Of a stretch of DNA of 42,127 nt, positions 24,826 to 32,591 are shown piece after piece; positions within the stretch are counted from its first letter, which is position 1, and each line of letters opens with the position of its first letter. This stretch comes from Mageeibacillus sp. UBA5770 (GTDB lineage: Bacteria > Bacillota_A > Clostridia > Saccharofermentanales > Saccharofermentanaceae). The notes below the pieces were generated by a model, which worked only from the letters and a program-made list of their open reading frames with translations, searched no databases and had not been told where the DNA came from. The stretch is taken from assembly GCA_002418705.1 (NCBI GenBank), contig DIEQ01000103.1, positions 1 through 42,127 on the forward strand. Reading direction: 5' to 3'. A program made the position numbers and the translations under genes.

Positions 24826-25353
24826 ATGCCTCAAGCAAGAAAAATGCTAAATGACTGGAATGCGCCGTATATTCAGTCTCTCGTGAAATTAATCAAAACA
24901 CAGAGCAAGACAACGCTTGTACATTGGGCAGTTGATTATTCCGAGATAGTTATCTTGCCGCTGTGGAGCAAGTATATTCCGAACGATAAGCGCCCGCAAA
25001 ACGCGCTGATCGCTGCCCGCGAATGGATTCTTGGTTCAATCAAATTGCCTCAGGCAAAAGCGGCAATACTCGAATGCCATGCGTCTGCCCGCGCAGCAGG
25101 CGATGATCCTGTTGCCCAGGCGGCGGCAAGGGCGATCGGCCAGTGTGCGTCGACGATTCACTCGGCACGACATTGTATAGGGCTTGCTTTGTATGGAGCG
25201 CTGGCAGTTGCCTATGACCGGCTTGGAACAGATGCAGCCTGGGAGCAGATCGAGCAATGCGCGGCCCAGGAGTGCGGACGTATGGAAGCCGCTCTCCGTG
25301 ATCTAGCCATTGAAAATGAGCCAAACTCAGCTAAAATTGATTGGAAATGCTAA
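24826..25353 (+). CDS. putative immunity protein, Imm5-like
   Basis: A 175-residue mostly helical, Ala-rich cytoplasmic protein. HWAVDYSEIVILPLWSKYIPNDKRPQNALIAAREWILG and ASTIHSARHCIGLALYGALAVAYDRLG match the Imm5-like family named from polymorphic toxin loci. Here no toxin gene is adjacent, so an immunity role is not supported by context; many such genes occur alone. GAGGAG lies before the ATG. A deleted copy exists at 15172-15392. The small HhH gene follows after 40 bases. Confidence 0.8.
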   Translation: MPQARKMLNDWNAPYIQSLVKLIKTQSKTTLVHWAVDYSEIVILPLWSKYIPNDKRPQNALIAAREWILGSIKLPQAKAAILECHASARAAGDDPVAQAAARAIGQCASTIHSARHCIGLALYGALAVAYDRLGTDAAWEQIEQCAAQECGRMEAALRDLAIENEPNSAKIDWKC

Positions 25354-25392
25354 TTATTGTGCCGAAATACGAAAATTGGCCAGGAGTGAGTC

Positions 25393-25644
25393 ATGAAATC
25401 TGAACTAACGAAAATTCCAGGCATCGGGATCAATATGGCGGAGCATTTGACTCGGGCTGGTTTCCCGACGATTGAGTCATTGCGCGGTAAAAGCCCGGAT
25501 GATATCTATGCCGCTGATTGCATCGTTCAAGGAATGCCCGTGGACAAATGTGCTTTGTACTGCTATCGGCTGGCGGTGTATTACGCTGACAATGGCGGGC
25601 AACTGCCGGATGGGAAACAAAACTGGTGGGACTGGAAGGATTGA
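25393..25644 (+). CDS. helix-hairpin-helix protein, Cdd1/pathogenicity-locus type
   Basis: An 83-residue protein. LTKIPGIGINMAEHLTRAGFPTIESLRGKSPDDIYAADC is a helix-hairpin-helix followed by the Cdd1 motif VDKCALYCYRLAVYYA. The family (Pfam 'pathogenicity locus', sometimes called mitomycin resistance) is small and of unproven function, probably nucleic-acid binding. CAGGAG lies seven bases before the ATG. It follows the Imm5-like gene in the same direction. Confidence 0.88.
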   Translation: MKSELTKIPGIGINMAEHLTRAGFPTIESLRGKSPDDIYAADCIVQGMPVDKCALYCYRLAVYYADNGGQLPDGKQNWWDWKD

Positions 25645-25653
25645 TCATAGAAC

Positions 25654-25711
25654 ATGGCTTGGCCCCTCGGATTCGAACCGGATTCCATGTTAGAGAAAAG
25701 GATGATAAACT
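25654..25711. repeat. dispersed repeat, copy C (tRNA T-arm-like)
   Basis: GATTCGAACCGGAT at 25670-25683, preceded by GGCCCCTC and followed by GAGAAAAGGATGATAAACTA. It starts ten bases after the Cdd1-like stop. The reading frame M-A-W-P-L-G-F-E-P-D is open here and FEPDFKLE is conserved in copies A and B, which hints that the repeat may derive from the tail of a coding gene. Confidence 0.6.
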
Positions 25712-25750
25712 AGAGGATGAGGAGCAGCTCGATGATGTTGGAGGTTGGAT

Positions 25751-26233
25751 GTGAAATATGCAAATACATTAATAGTGGTAAAAGATATTGACAAATCAAA
25801 GAAATTTTATCGTGATGTACTGGGATTGGATGTTATTGCAGATTTTGGCGCAAACGTAACTTTAACGGGTGGAATTGCACTGCAGACTTTGGAAACGTGG
25901 AAGGATTTTATTCACAAGGATAATCAGGAAATTATTTTCGGAAATAATGCGGTGGAGTTATATTTCGAAGAGGATTATATAGATGCTTTTGTCGAGAGAT
26001 TGGATGGGATTCAGGGGATCGATCTTGTACATCCGCTGATAGAGCATTCGTGGGGTCAAAGAGTTATTCGTTTTTATGATTTGGATCATCATATTATAGA
26101 AGTTGGTGAAAATTTGCTGATTGTAATAAACCGGTTTGTATATTCGGGGCTCTCAGTTGAAGAAACAGCCAGCCGGATGGATGTGCCCGTAGAATATATC
26201 TTAGATGCATTAAACGCATTGATCAATAAGTAA
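25751..26233 (+). CDS. VOC family protein (glyoxalase/bleomycin-resistance fold) with C-terminal extension
   Basis: A 160-residue protein. NTLIVVKDIDKSKKFYRDVLGLDVIADFG is the classical VOC opening and VIRFYDLDHHIIEVGE the closing strand with the metal-ligand Glu. The last 40 residues (GLSVEETASRMDVPVEYILDALN) form a helical HTH-like extension absent from minimal VOC proteins. It may be a dioxygenase, a glyoxalase or a ligand-binding protein. GTG 25751 is chosen since GGAGG lies six bases upstream; TTG 25745 is within one base of that site. Confidence 0.88.
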   Translation: MKYANTLIVVKDIDKSKKFYRDVLGLDVIADFGANVTLTGGIALQTLETWKDFIHKDNQEIIFGNNAVELYFEEDYIDAFVERLDGIQGIDLVHPLIEHSWGQRVIRFYDLDHHIIEVGENLLIVINRFVYSGLSVEETASRMDVPVEYILDALNALINK

Positions 26234-26275
26234 TAAAAATCCAGAGGCAGCTGAAATGTGGAGGAATCATCATTT

Positions 26276-26617
26276 ATGAATATACAAATATTCGGAAAGC
26301 CGAAATGCTTTGACACAAAGAAAGCTGAGAGGTACTTTAAGGAACGCGGGATCAAATATCAGCTCATTGATATCATACAAAAAGGAATGAGCCGAGGAGA
26401 ATTCAACAGCGTTAAGCAGGCATTAGGCGGATATGAAAATCTAATCGATGAGAACTGTAAAGATAAACAGTTATTGGGGCTGGTAAAATATCTTAGAGAT
26501 GAAGATAAAGATCAAAAAATCCTGGAAAATCCCAAGCTGATCAAGACCCCGGTTGTTCGCAACGGCAATAAAGCGACAGTCGGCTATAAACCAGATGAAT
26601 GGAAAAGTTGGGAATAG
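26276..26617 (+). CDS. ArsC/Spx-like thioredoxin-fold protein
   Basis: A 113-residue protein. NIQIFGKPKCFDTKKAERYFKERGIKYQLIDI is the ArsC/Spx N-terminal fold with a single Cys at the active position, and ILENPKLIKTPVVRNGNKATVGYKPDEWKSW is the conserved C-terminal half. It has one Cys in place of the CxxC of Spx, like glutaredoxin-dependent ArsC-family proteins, though true arsenate reduction is not shown. ATG 26276 follows GGAGGAA at about nine to eleven bases. It is probably co-transcribed with the VOC gene 42 bases upstream. Confidence 0.85.
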   Translation: MNIQIFGKPKCFDTKKAERYFKERGIKYQLIDIIQKGMSRGEFNSVKQALGGYENLIDENCKDKQLLGLVKYLRDEDKDQKILENPKLIKTPVVRNGNKATVGYKPDEWKSWE

Positions 26618-26729
26618 GGAGTTTTGTTGCTTGAAATGGAAAGAGTATCTGGATCCGGTAAAATGTACCAGGCACCGCCTAGGCACACATGGAATACAAA
26701 ACCTTGCATAGTGAGCACGGCCATATGTG

Positions 26730-26758
26730 TTGAACTATCTCAATATAAAGTATATAAT
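26730..26758 (+). promoter_or_regulatory. sigma-A promoter of candidate small RNA 1
   Basis: TTGAAC at 26730-26735 and TATAAT at 26753-26758 with 17-base spacing, in an intergenic region and about 85 bases before a terminator hairpin. Confidence 0.6.
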
Positions 26759-26764
26759 AATATT

Positions 26765-26875
26765 AATTGAATATTGTTCAATAGGAAGTGATGAATGCAG
26801 GGACAAATTTGGACGCTGGTCCTTGCAGCGAGCTAATAGCGTAACCGATCAGTAATGGTCGGTTATTTCTGTTTT
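26765..26875 (+). ncRNA. candidate small RNA 1 (paralogue at 41193)
   Basis: About 110 bases lie between a good promoter and the AACCGA...TCGGTT terminator (26843-26864, then ATTTCTGTTTT). The 3' half is similar to 41238-41297: GG(A/G)CGCT.GT.CCT....GAGC.AATAGCG.AACCGA. A one-base length difference breaks any common reading frame, which favours RNA over a small protein. It matches no RNA family I can name. The rest of the 26618-27020 gap holds nothing else recognisable. Confidence 0.4.
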
Positions 26876-27020
26876 GAATCAAATTCTGATTATAAATTAC
26901 TCTGGTTGCAGTAGAAGTTAAACTTTTATATCTTAACGTCCATATCATTGACGAGCGGATAAATAAGCCGATGTCAAAAGGAAAGCGACATCAATGCATT
27001 AAGAATAGGAGGTGAAAGAG

Positions 27021-27281
27021 ATGACTATGACTTGGATTGGGTGGATCGTGCTAGGCGGTATTGCCGGTTGGGTCGCCAGTATTTTGACTAAAAACAACAA
27101 GCAGATGGGAATTTTAGCGAATATAGTAGTCGGGATCATCGGCGCGTTTGCCGGCTCCTTTATCCTGGAACAGTTTGGCGGCAGTGGAATGACCGGTTTC
27201 AATGTTTACACAATGCTGGTTGCCATCCTTGGGGCATGTATTTTACTTTGGCTGTTTAACATGATCAGAGGAAAAAGATAG
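27021..27281 (+). CDS. GlsB/YeaQ/YmgE family stress-response membrane protein
   Basis: An 86-residue protein with three hydrophobic helices and the family motifs GWIVLGGIAGWVAS (helix 1), GILANIVVGIIGAFAGSFI (helix 2, Gly-rich) and a third helix ending in a basic tail. Members are induced by general and cell-envelope stress; the molecular role is unknown. ATG 27021 is chosen because AGGAGGTG lies seven bases upstream. The next gene starts about 70 bases later in the same direction. Confidence 0.9.
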   Translation: MTMTWIGWIVLGGIAGWVASILTKNNKQMGILANIVVGIIGAFAGSFILEQFGGSGMTGFNVYTMLVAILGACILLWLFNMIRGKR

Positions 27282-27351
27282 CTGCTGCCGTAATATGCAT
27301 GAGCGGAATTCCATGACAATAACATAGTATTTTTGAAAGGAGGTGGCTTGG

Positions 27352-27855
27352 ATGCCATATATAACCTCGGTTTTTAAATTGCTTCTAAAGCTCAAAGGTC
27401 CTGCAATGATGATCGGCGGGGCAATCGTTGCTGTCGTCGGAGAAAGGCTGGCTGAAGAGTCACTGAAGGTCGCAACGGGAGAAAAAAAGATAGAAGAGTC
27501 CCCGGTGCTGATGACAGGAAAAAACGCAGTCCTTCTGGTGGCGGGAAGAAACGATTCGGGCAGAAAAAAATTCAGATATAACCTTAAGAAATTGAATAAG
27601 CTGTATAGTAAATCAAAAGTGACTGAAGAGATGTATGAATATTTGTCGAATGAGCTATGGACATATAAAGAAGTGATAGCCTCCGATCCCAAAATCTATG
27701 AGAGGCAATTTGAAAAGCTGATCAGGATCAAAAATCCGGAGATCGAAAAGAATAAAATTAAAAAGTATGAAAAGATGCGGGATATTGGTATAGAGCATTT
27801 GAACAGAGAAACGAAAGCAGGACAAGAATGCATAAGCAAAATTGATGATCATTGA
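27352..27855 (+). CDS. hypothetical protein with N-terminal hydrophobic segment
   Basis: A 167-residue protein I do not recognise. Residues about 10-35 (LKLKGPAMMIGGAIVAVVGERLAEESLKV) form one membrane-associated helix; the rest is strongly charged and probably alpha-helical (KKFRYNLKKLNKLYSKSKVT..., then EIEKNKIKKYEKMRD). ATG 27352 follows AAGGAGGTG at seven bases, one of the best ribosome sites in the window, so the gene is real. It sits between two small membrane-protein genes. Confidence 0.75.
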   Translation: MPYITSVFKLLLKLKGPAMMIGGAIVAVVGERLAEESLKVATGEKKIEESPVLMTGKNAVLLVAGRNDSGRKKFRYNLKKLNKLYSKSKVTEEMYEYLSNELWTYKEVIASDPKIYERQFEKLIRIKNPEIEKNKIKKYEKMRDIGIEHLNRETKAGQECISKIDDH

Positions 27856-27914
27856 ATACCGGGCTTTCGGAACGGTCGCTAAAGCAAACTTAAGCGAATA
27901 CGGAAGGAGCAGGG

Positions 27915-28241
27915 ATGAATAGAAGAATGCGAGAAGCTCTCGTTGGCGGCGCTTTGCTGGGACTCGTCTGTGTGGCGGGGGCATACGTCCGCTCCGATTT
28001 TACCGCTTCACCGGCCTTTGTGTTTGCGCTGTGGTATAACCGCGTCATCATCGGTCTTGCCGTGGGAGCCCCATGGAAGGCATCAAACAGAAGCAAAGCG
28101 CTGCTTCGCGGTGCATTTCTGGGGCTTGTGGTTTCCTTTGCTTTCTACAGCGCTACAGGCTTTCAAGATCACGTAAGCTTTGCAGCCGGGATCCTGTATG
28201 GCGTGATACTGGAAGGATGGCTCAGCCGCGCTAAAGCATGA
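27915..28241 (+). CDS. small multi-pass membrane protein of unknown function
   Basis: A 108-residue protein with three to four hydrophobic segments (EALVGGALLGLVCVAGAYV, FVFALWYNRVIIGLAVG, GAFLGLVVSFAFYSATGF and a last Gly-rich helix). Similar unnamed membrane proteins with a repeated LLRGAxLGLxVS element occur in Bacillota and archaea. GGAGCAGGG precedes the ATG. Its TGA overlaps the first codon of the IS3 remnant, so its C-terminus may have been set by that insertion. Confidence 0.7.
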   Translation: MNRRMREALVGGALLGLVCVAGAYVRSDFTASPAFVFALWYNRVIIGLAVGAPWKASNRSKALLRGAFLGLVVSFAFYSATGFQDHVSFAAGILYGVILEGWLSRAKA

Positions 28242-28463
28242 GCCGGAAAGAAACCATTCGACAATTCATGCAGCGAGAGTTTTTATACAATCTTGAAGAA
28301 AGAATGAATATACTTCAAAAGATATATTAATCTTAGAAGTACTGAATCCATTGCATTTGAATATATTGAGATATTATACAACAGAAGGCGTATGCATTCT
28401 TCGCTGGGCTATCTGAGCCCTCGGCAATATCTTGAGAGTTATTTACGAGCAAAAGCCGCATAA
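28238..28463 (+). mobile_element. remnant of an IS3-family insertion sequence (end of OrfB transposase)
   Basis: With two frameshifts the translation reads MSRK, then KPFDNSCSESFYTILKKE, then AFEYIEILYNRRRMHSSLGY and LSPRQYLESYLRAKAA before a TAA at 28461. These are the last blocks of IS3-type OrfB (SRKGNxYDN, ESFxxxLKxE, YNxxRxHSSLGYxSP), including the final catalytic Glu region. The earlier DDE residues and OrfA are absent, so it is inactive. Confidence 0.88.
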
Positions 28464-28530
28464 ATGGCCGATCAAGCACACATACACCAACAAATAACAG
28501 AATATTCTGTTAAATAACCTTACTTAATGA

Positions 28531-28560
28531 TATAATAAAGTCGCAATAAGATATCTTATT
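28531..28560 (+). promoter_or_regulatory. -10 box followed by a 16-bp palindrome before the small membrane protein
   Basis: TATAAT at 28531-28536 is followed by AATAAGATATCTTATT at 28545-28560, a perfect 16-base palindrome located about where transcription would start. There is also CAGAATATTCTG, a 12-base palindrome, at 28498-28509. No good -35 box is present, which fits activator dependence or a weak promoter. Confidence 0.45.
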
Positions 28561-28657
28561 GAATAATTTTTTCTAATTATACAGCAGCAAAAGCTGATTA
28601 ATCTGTTCATGCAGCATAAAACATGAAACGTGGTAAAATAAGAAAGGATGATCAGTC

Positions 28658-28807
28658 ATGTTATGGACAATAGCTGTAATTTTGATTGTATTGTGGCTTC
28701 TGGGTATGGTCACATCTACGACTTTGGGCGGGGTAATTCATATTCTGCTTGTTATCGCTGTGGTTGTGGTGATCATAAACCTGGTACAAGGTAAAAAAGT
28801 GCTATAG
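28658..28807 (+). CDS. lmo0937-family small membrane protein
   Basis: A 49-residue protein: a first helix MLWTIAVILIVLWLLGMVTS, a TTLGG turn and a second helix IHILLVIAVVVVIINLVQG with a short basic tail. This is the typical lmo0937 family pattern (WTIAxIL.VLWLLG......GG.IHLLLVIA.I). Function is unknown; relatives are often stress-induced. AGAAAGGATG precedes the ATG. It is preceded by its own -10 box and palindrome and followed by a long hairpin. Confidence 0.85.
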   Translation: MLWTIAVILIVLWLLGMVTSTTLGGVIHILLVIAVVVVIINLVQGKKVL

Positions 28808-28820
28808 TGAAGATCTTTCC

Positions 28821-28889
28821 GAAAATGCCTTTGTTCAAGCAATTTATACTGGCACCCAGTATATTGCAGGAATATTTAAAGGCATTTTC
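28821..28889. repeat. 69-base long hairpin after the lmo0937-like gene
   Basis: GAAAATGCCTTT (28821-28832) and AAAGGCATTTTC (28878-28889) are perfect 12-base reverse complements. Inside them GCAAT(TT)ATACTGG pairs with CCAGTATATTGC around a CAC loop. There is no T run directly after, so it may be a processing signal, a degenerate terminator or a small mobile palindrome. Confidence 0.7.
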
Positions 28890-29018
28890 TCCAAATTTCT
28901 AACAGGGGGACATTGACCACAGTGATCCTGGAGCCGGCGACCCCGATTGCAATGGCCGTTGTCGCGCTGAGCATGATGATGTGAAGCATCAGGAAGTCTA
29001 TAGATTGGGGGCCGATCC

Positions 29019-30743
29019 ATGGCGATTTTTGCTGCAAGAAACCTGAGGTTTCTATCAATAAGCATTCTGATCATAACGCTCATAGGATGTCATACAGGCT
29101 GTGAAGATACGGACCGTATTGAAGAATACCCGATCGCTTCCGATGTTTTTACTACGCTGCAGCAGACAGTTGTGCCGGATCCGATACCTTCTTATTCAGA
29201 AGAGGTGCTGCCTGATGAGGTTTCAAAATATGAAAAAAACGGCTATGGCAGCTGGCATTTCGGACCAGGCGCTGATTCTGAAAAAAGGCTTGATATCATG
29301 CCGACTGGTTATGATAGTGGACCTGTCACAAATACGGCTCGCTTGTTGAATTTTTTCGCAATAACCGATATCCATATCACAGACGAGGAGTCTCCCGCAC
29401 AGCGGATCTATTTCGGTTACAAGGGCAGCTCTTCGTCCGCCTACTCTCCGGTAATGCTATACTCAACACAGCTGCTTGATGCGGCGATCAGGACAATAAA
29501 TGCAATACACGTTCAAAAGCCTTTTGATTTCGGCATTTCTCTCGGTGACGCCGTCAACAACACTCAATATAACGAATTGAGATGGTATATTGATGTGATA
29601 GATGGCAAAATCATAAACCCTGATTCGGGTACAAAGGATGACCCTGTTACCGGTCCAGGCAACGATTATCAGGACCAATTCAAGGCGGCCGGCCTTGATA
29701 AGACGATAAACTGGTATCAGACAATAGGGAATCACGATCATTTCTGGATGGGCCTGAACGTTGTGGATGATTACCTTCGACCGGCATATACCGGCGAGGA
29801 GATCATCCACATGATAGATGCAGCTGCTGACCCTATCGATTTGGAGAGCCGAGGCTTCTATATGGGCTCGATAGATGGCGCTACAATTTACGGCGATATA
29901 ATAGGGGTTGGACCGGTTGAGGATTTTGCAGAACCGCCGAAGGTGACCGCAGCCGATCCGAACCGCCGCTCATTAACGATCAAGGAATGGATCGGCGAAT
30001 TTTACAACACGACTTCGAATCCGCCCGGCCACGGATTCTCAACGGAAAACCTCGACAATGGTTTTGCATCCTATAGTTTTGAACCCAAATCGGATATTCC
30101 ATTCAAGGTCATTGTGCTGGACAATACACAAAGCGAGGTTGAACCGCTCGATATAGGCTATGGTCATGGATCACTTGACAAGACGCGTTATGACTGGCTG
30201 ATCAGTGAACTTGATAAAGGACAAAAGGAAGATAAACTCATGATCATCGCTGCGCACATACCGATCGGCGTTGAAGTTGATGATGGAGGCCCCGGCTCTT
30301 CCATGGCCTGGAGCGCCAGTGCCTATGTAACTGAGAAGGATCTGATAACCAAGCTTCATGAATATCCGAATCTTGTCTTATGGATTGCGGGGCATCGTCA
30401 TCGCAATAAAATCAGTGCGTTTATGTCGCCTGATCCCAATCGCCCTGAGCTCGGTTTCTGGCAGATCGAAACATCATCATTAAGGGACTTTCCGCAGCAG
30501 TTCAGGATTTTTGAGTTGGTCCGAAACAGTGACAATACTGTTTCGATCATCACTGCAAATGTCGATCCGGCTGTCAAAGAAGGCTCGCTTGCCGAAAAAT
30601 CCCGTTTTTATGCCGTTGCGGCTCAGCTTATATTCAATAAAAAAGAGAGCACGATGTCGGATGGCGTTTGCAATGCAGAGCTTGTCAAGCAATTGAGCCC
30701 GGAAATGCAAGAGAGGATCAAAAACTGCGGCAGCCTCTTGTAG
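29019..30743 (+). CDS. lipoprotein metallophosphoesterase, TIGR03768 family
   Basis: A 574-residue exported phosphoesterase. A basic start and hydrophobic run end in the lipobox LIGC (Cys24), so it is anchored to the outer face of the membrane. The calcineurin-like metal sites are all visible: FFAITDIHITD, GISLGDAVNN, GNHDHFW, IIAAHIPIG and WIAGHRHRN. The layout and length fit the TIGR03768 family rather than nucleotidases with an extra C-terminal domain. The substrate is unknown. GGGGG lies about seven bases before the ATG. The small gene at 30787 follows after 43 bases and may share its transcript. Confidence 0.9.
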   Translation: MAIFAARNLRFLSISILIITLIGCHTGCEDTDRIEEYPIASDVFTTLQQTVVPDPIPSYSEEVLPDEVSKYEKNGYGSWHFGPGADSEKRLDIMPTGYDSGPVTNTARLLNFFAITDIHITDEESPAQRIYFGYKGSSSSAYSPVMLYSTQLLDAAIRTINAIHVQKPFDFGISLGDAVNNTQYNELRWYIDVIDGKIINPDSGTKDDPVTGPGNDYQDQFKAAGLDKTINWYQTIGNHDHFWMGLNVVDDYLRPAYTGEEIIHMIDAAADPIDLESRGFYMGSIDGATIYGDIIGVGPVEDFAEPPKVTAADPNRRSLTIKEWIGEFYNTTSNPPGHGFSTENLDNGFASYSFEPKSDIPFKVIVLDNTQSEVEPLDIGYGHGSLDKTRYDWLISELDKGQKEDKLMIIAAHIPIGVEVDDGGPGSSMAWSASAYVTEKDLITKLHEYPNLVLWIAGHRHRNKISAFMSPDPNRPELGFWQIETSSLRDFPQQFRIFELVRNSDNTVSIITANVDPAVKEGSLAEKSRFYAVAAQLIFNKKESTMSDGVCNAELVKQLSPEMQERIKNCGSLL

Positions 30744-30786
30744 AATACGCTGATTCAATGTATAAGTAACGAAGGAGGTTTTAAAA

Positions 30787-31050
30787 ATGCTTACAAAAAA
30801 AGAAAAGGAAACAATTGATACAACGTTGGAGGTCACAGAATATCATTTGTCGGACGGCATGAAAGAAAGACTTGCGGAACTTGGGTTCGAAGATGCTGAA
30901 AATGCATATGTCTTTACAACGACAGTTTCAGCATTGGGCAGAACGTTTCTGTGGTTCAACTCGGGAGCACTGATCCACTGGTGGGACGGCGAACTTGACG
31001 AGGACGAGTATGAAGGCTATATCCATGAATATTTAAACCGGAATTTCTGA
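30787..31050 (+). CDS. small acidic protein of unknown function
   Basis: An 87-residue soluble protein I do not recognise. It has a helical N-terminus (KKEKETIDTTLEV), a central LAELGFEDAENAYVFTT, an aromatic stretch with FLWFNSGALIHWWDGEL and an acidic tail. GAAGGAGG lies about nine bases before the ATG, so it is certainly translated. It sits between the phosphoesterase and the DUF2254 gene. Confidence 0.7.
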   Translation: MLTKKEKETIDTTLEVTEYHLSDGMKERLAELGFEDAENAYVFTTTVSALGRTFLWFNSGALIHWWDGELDEDEYEGYIHEYLNRNF

Positions 31051-31081
31051 TTCGCGCCCCTGTTTCTTTGAGAGAATAGAA

Positions 31082-31111
31082 TTGTCAAGGTCAAATGACT
31101 TGAATTGACAA
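31082..31111 (+). promoter_or_regulatory. nested inverted repeat before the DUF2254 gene
   Basis: TTGTCAA (31082-31088) and TTGACAA (31105-31111) are inverted, with an inner GTCA-AA-TGAC. It lies just before the ribosome site AAGGGGG and could be an operator or a leader hairpin masking it. Confidence 0.4.
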
Positions 31112-31124
31112 GGGGGATGAAGTC

Positions 31125-32426
31125 ATGCTTCAAAAAATAGTGATGTTTTATCAAAATAAAAAAACATGGATTACTTTAAGCGGATATGTTTTGATTGCTC
31201 TATTTTTGTCGACTATTGTTATTCTGATAGATAACAGAACGTTGCCTGTTCAACAATACATACCAGCTGTTTTTTTTACTGAAGTCGATTTGGCGAAGCA
31301 GATCCTGGGAATGCTGGCCGGAGTTCTGCTGACGATCACAACATTTACTTTTTCCACTATTTTGATTGTGCTGACGATGTATTCCTCTCAATTTTCTCCC
31401 CGTGTTGTAGAAAATTTCCTGACGAATAAAATCACAATGAAAGTTCTGGGAATATATATGGGAGGGTTTTTTTACTGCATCACGACTTTGTTGTTTATGA
31501 GAAATGCAAGCTCGAATTATCTGGTGATTTGTGCAACTGTTGCAGTAATATATTCCATTCTTTGCATCATATATTTTGTTGTTTTTGTATACACCGTGTC
31601 GTCATCGATACAGGCCAATAGGCTGATCGAAAGATTATATAATGAATCAAATCAAATCATAGAAAATATGATTTCATCGTTGAAAGACAAGAAACGAATC
31701 GACCGGTACAGCTTTGATCAATACGATTTGCAAACGGAGATACTTTCTAAAAAAAGCGGTTACTTGGATTCAATAAACTTTGGTTTGATTTGGGACTTGA
31801 TAAAAGACTTGGACTGCAAAATATTTATTGATTTGGGCATTGGGGATTATCTGTCGGAAAAGCAAAGAATCGGCGTCGTTTATTATCCTCAAGGCAAAAC
31901 GGATGAGGATTTGATAAACCAATTGTCAGATTGTATCTCCACAGGTGATGAAAGATATGCAAATAATGATTACAAATTTTCGCTGCAGAAAATTATTGAG
32001 GTATCATTGAGAGCGATTTCTACGGGAATCAATGATCCTTATACGGCGATCCGCTGCACAAGGATGCTCGGAGTGCTGCTGGGGAAATTAGCGGGAATTG
32101 ACGGCCTTTACACCATTATAAAATCTGATGGCTCCAAGGCTGAAATTATTCATGAGAGCATGGATTTTCGCAAAGATATTTACTATGCACTGCACCAAAT
32201 CGTTCATTACGGCAAAGCGGATATTTCAGTGGTCTTATCTTTATTTGAGGCGCTGGAAATTATCAGCAGAAAAGCTTCTCAAAACAATCAGAGTGTTGTG
32301 AAAGATTTTGCGGAGTATGTCTATTCCATTTGCATATCTGAATATGATCATATGATGGACATTGATTTGATTAAAGCCAAAAGGGATAGCGTTATGGAAC
32401 TGACGAGGCGTCCGGTCATTCAATGA
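31125..32426 (+). CDS. DUF2254 domain-containing membrane protein
   Basis: A 433-residue protein with four hydrophobic helices in the first 170 residues and a soluble C-terminal half. GMLAGVLLTITTFTFSTILIVLTMYSSQFSPRVVENFL is the DUF2254 signature, and LRAISTGINDPYTAIRCTRMLGVLL the conserved soluble motif (usually ALSPGINDPFTA). The family is believed to be an integral membrane transporter or channel-like protein of unknown function. AAGGGGG is about nine bases before the ATG. It is transcribed alone. Confidence 0.9.
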   Translation: MLQKIVMFYQNKKTWITLSGYVLIALFLSTIVILIDNRTLPVQQYIPAVFFTEVDLAKQILGMLAGVLLTITTFTFSTILIVLTMYSSQFSPRVVENFLTNKITMKVLGIYMGGFFYCITTLLFMRNASSNYLVICATVAVIYSILCIIYFVVFVYTVSSSIQANRLIERLYNESNQIIENMISSLKDKKRIDRYSFDQYDLQTEILSKKSGYLDSINFGLIWDLIKDLDCKIFIDLGIGDYLSEKQRIGVVYYPQGKTDEDLINQLSDCISTGDERYANNDYKFSLQKIIEVSLRAISTGINDPYTAIRCTRMLGVLLGKLAGIDGLYTIIKSDGSKAEIIHESMDFRKDIYYALHQIVHYGKADISVVLSLFEALEIISRKASQNNQSVVKDFAEYVYSICISEYDHMMDIDLIKAKRDSVMELTRRPVIQ

Positions 32427-32591
32427 ATCAACTGGCGGAACGTCAACAATTTTGCGGATCGTTTGCAAAGATATCGAGACGGTCGCAAGAGTATTGTATA
32501 AGAGTATCAATTATAAATCAGGGATCTATGCCGTAACGAAATCCATATTGATCCAATTGTTGTCAGTTCCGGAGCGCAAGGGAATGGAAGC

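Noticed and set aside
24826..25644. Toxin-immunity locus around the Imm5-like gene
   Set aside because: No toxin, secretion or polymorphic-toxin gene lies nearby; the family name alone does not show such a system.
26620..26720. Further gene between the ArsC/Spx-like gene and candidate small RNA 1
   Set aside because: All frames are short, without ribosome sites, and no similarity was recognised.
28876..29058. Minus-strand frame with a hydrophobic AIAIGVAGSRITVV stretch before the phosphoesterase
   Set aside because: No ribosome site, overlaps the phosphoesterase start and the long hairpin, and I could match it to no family; at most a gene fragment.
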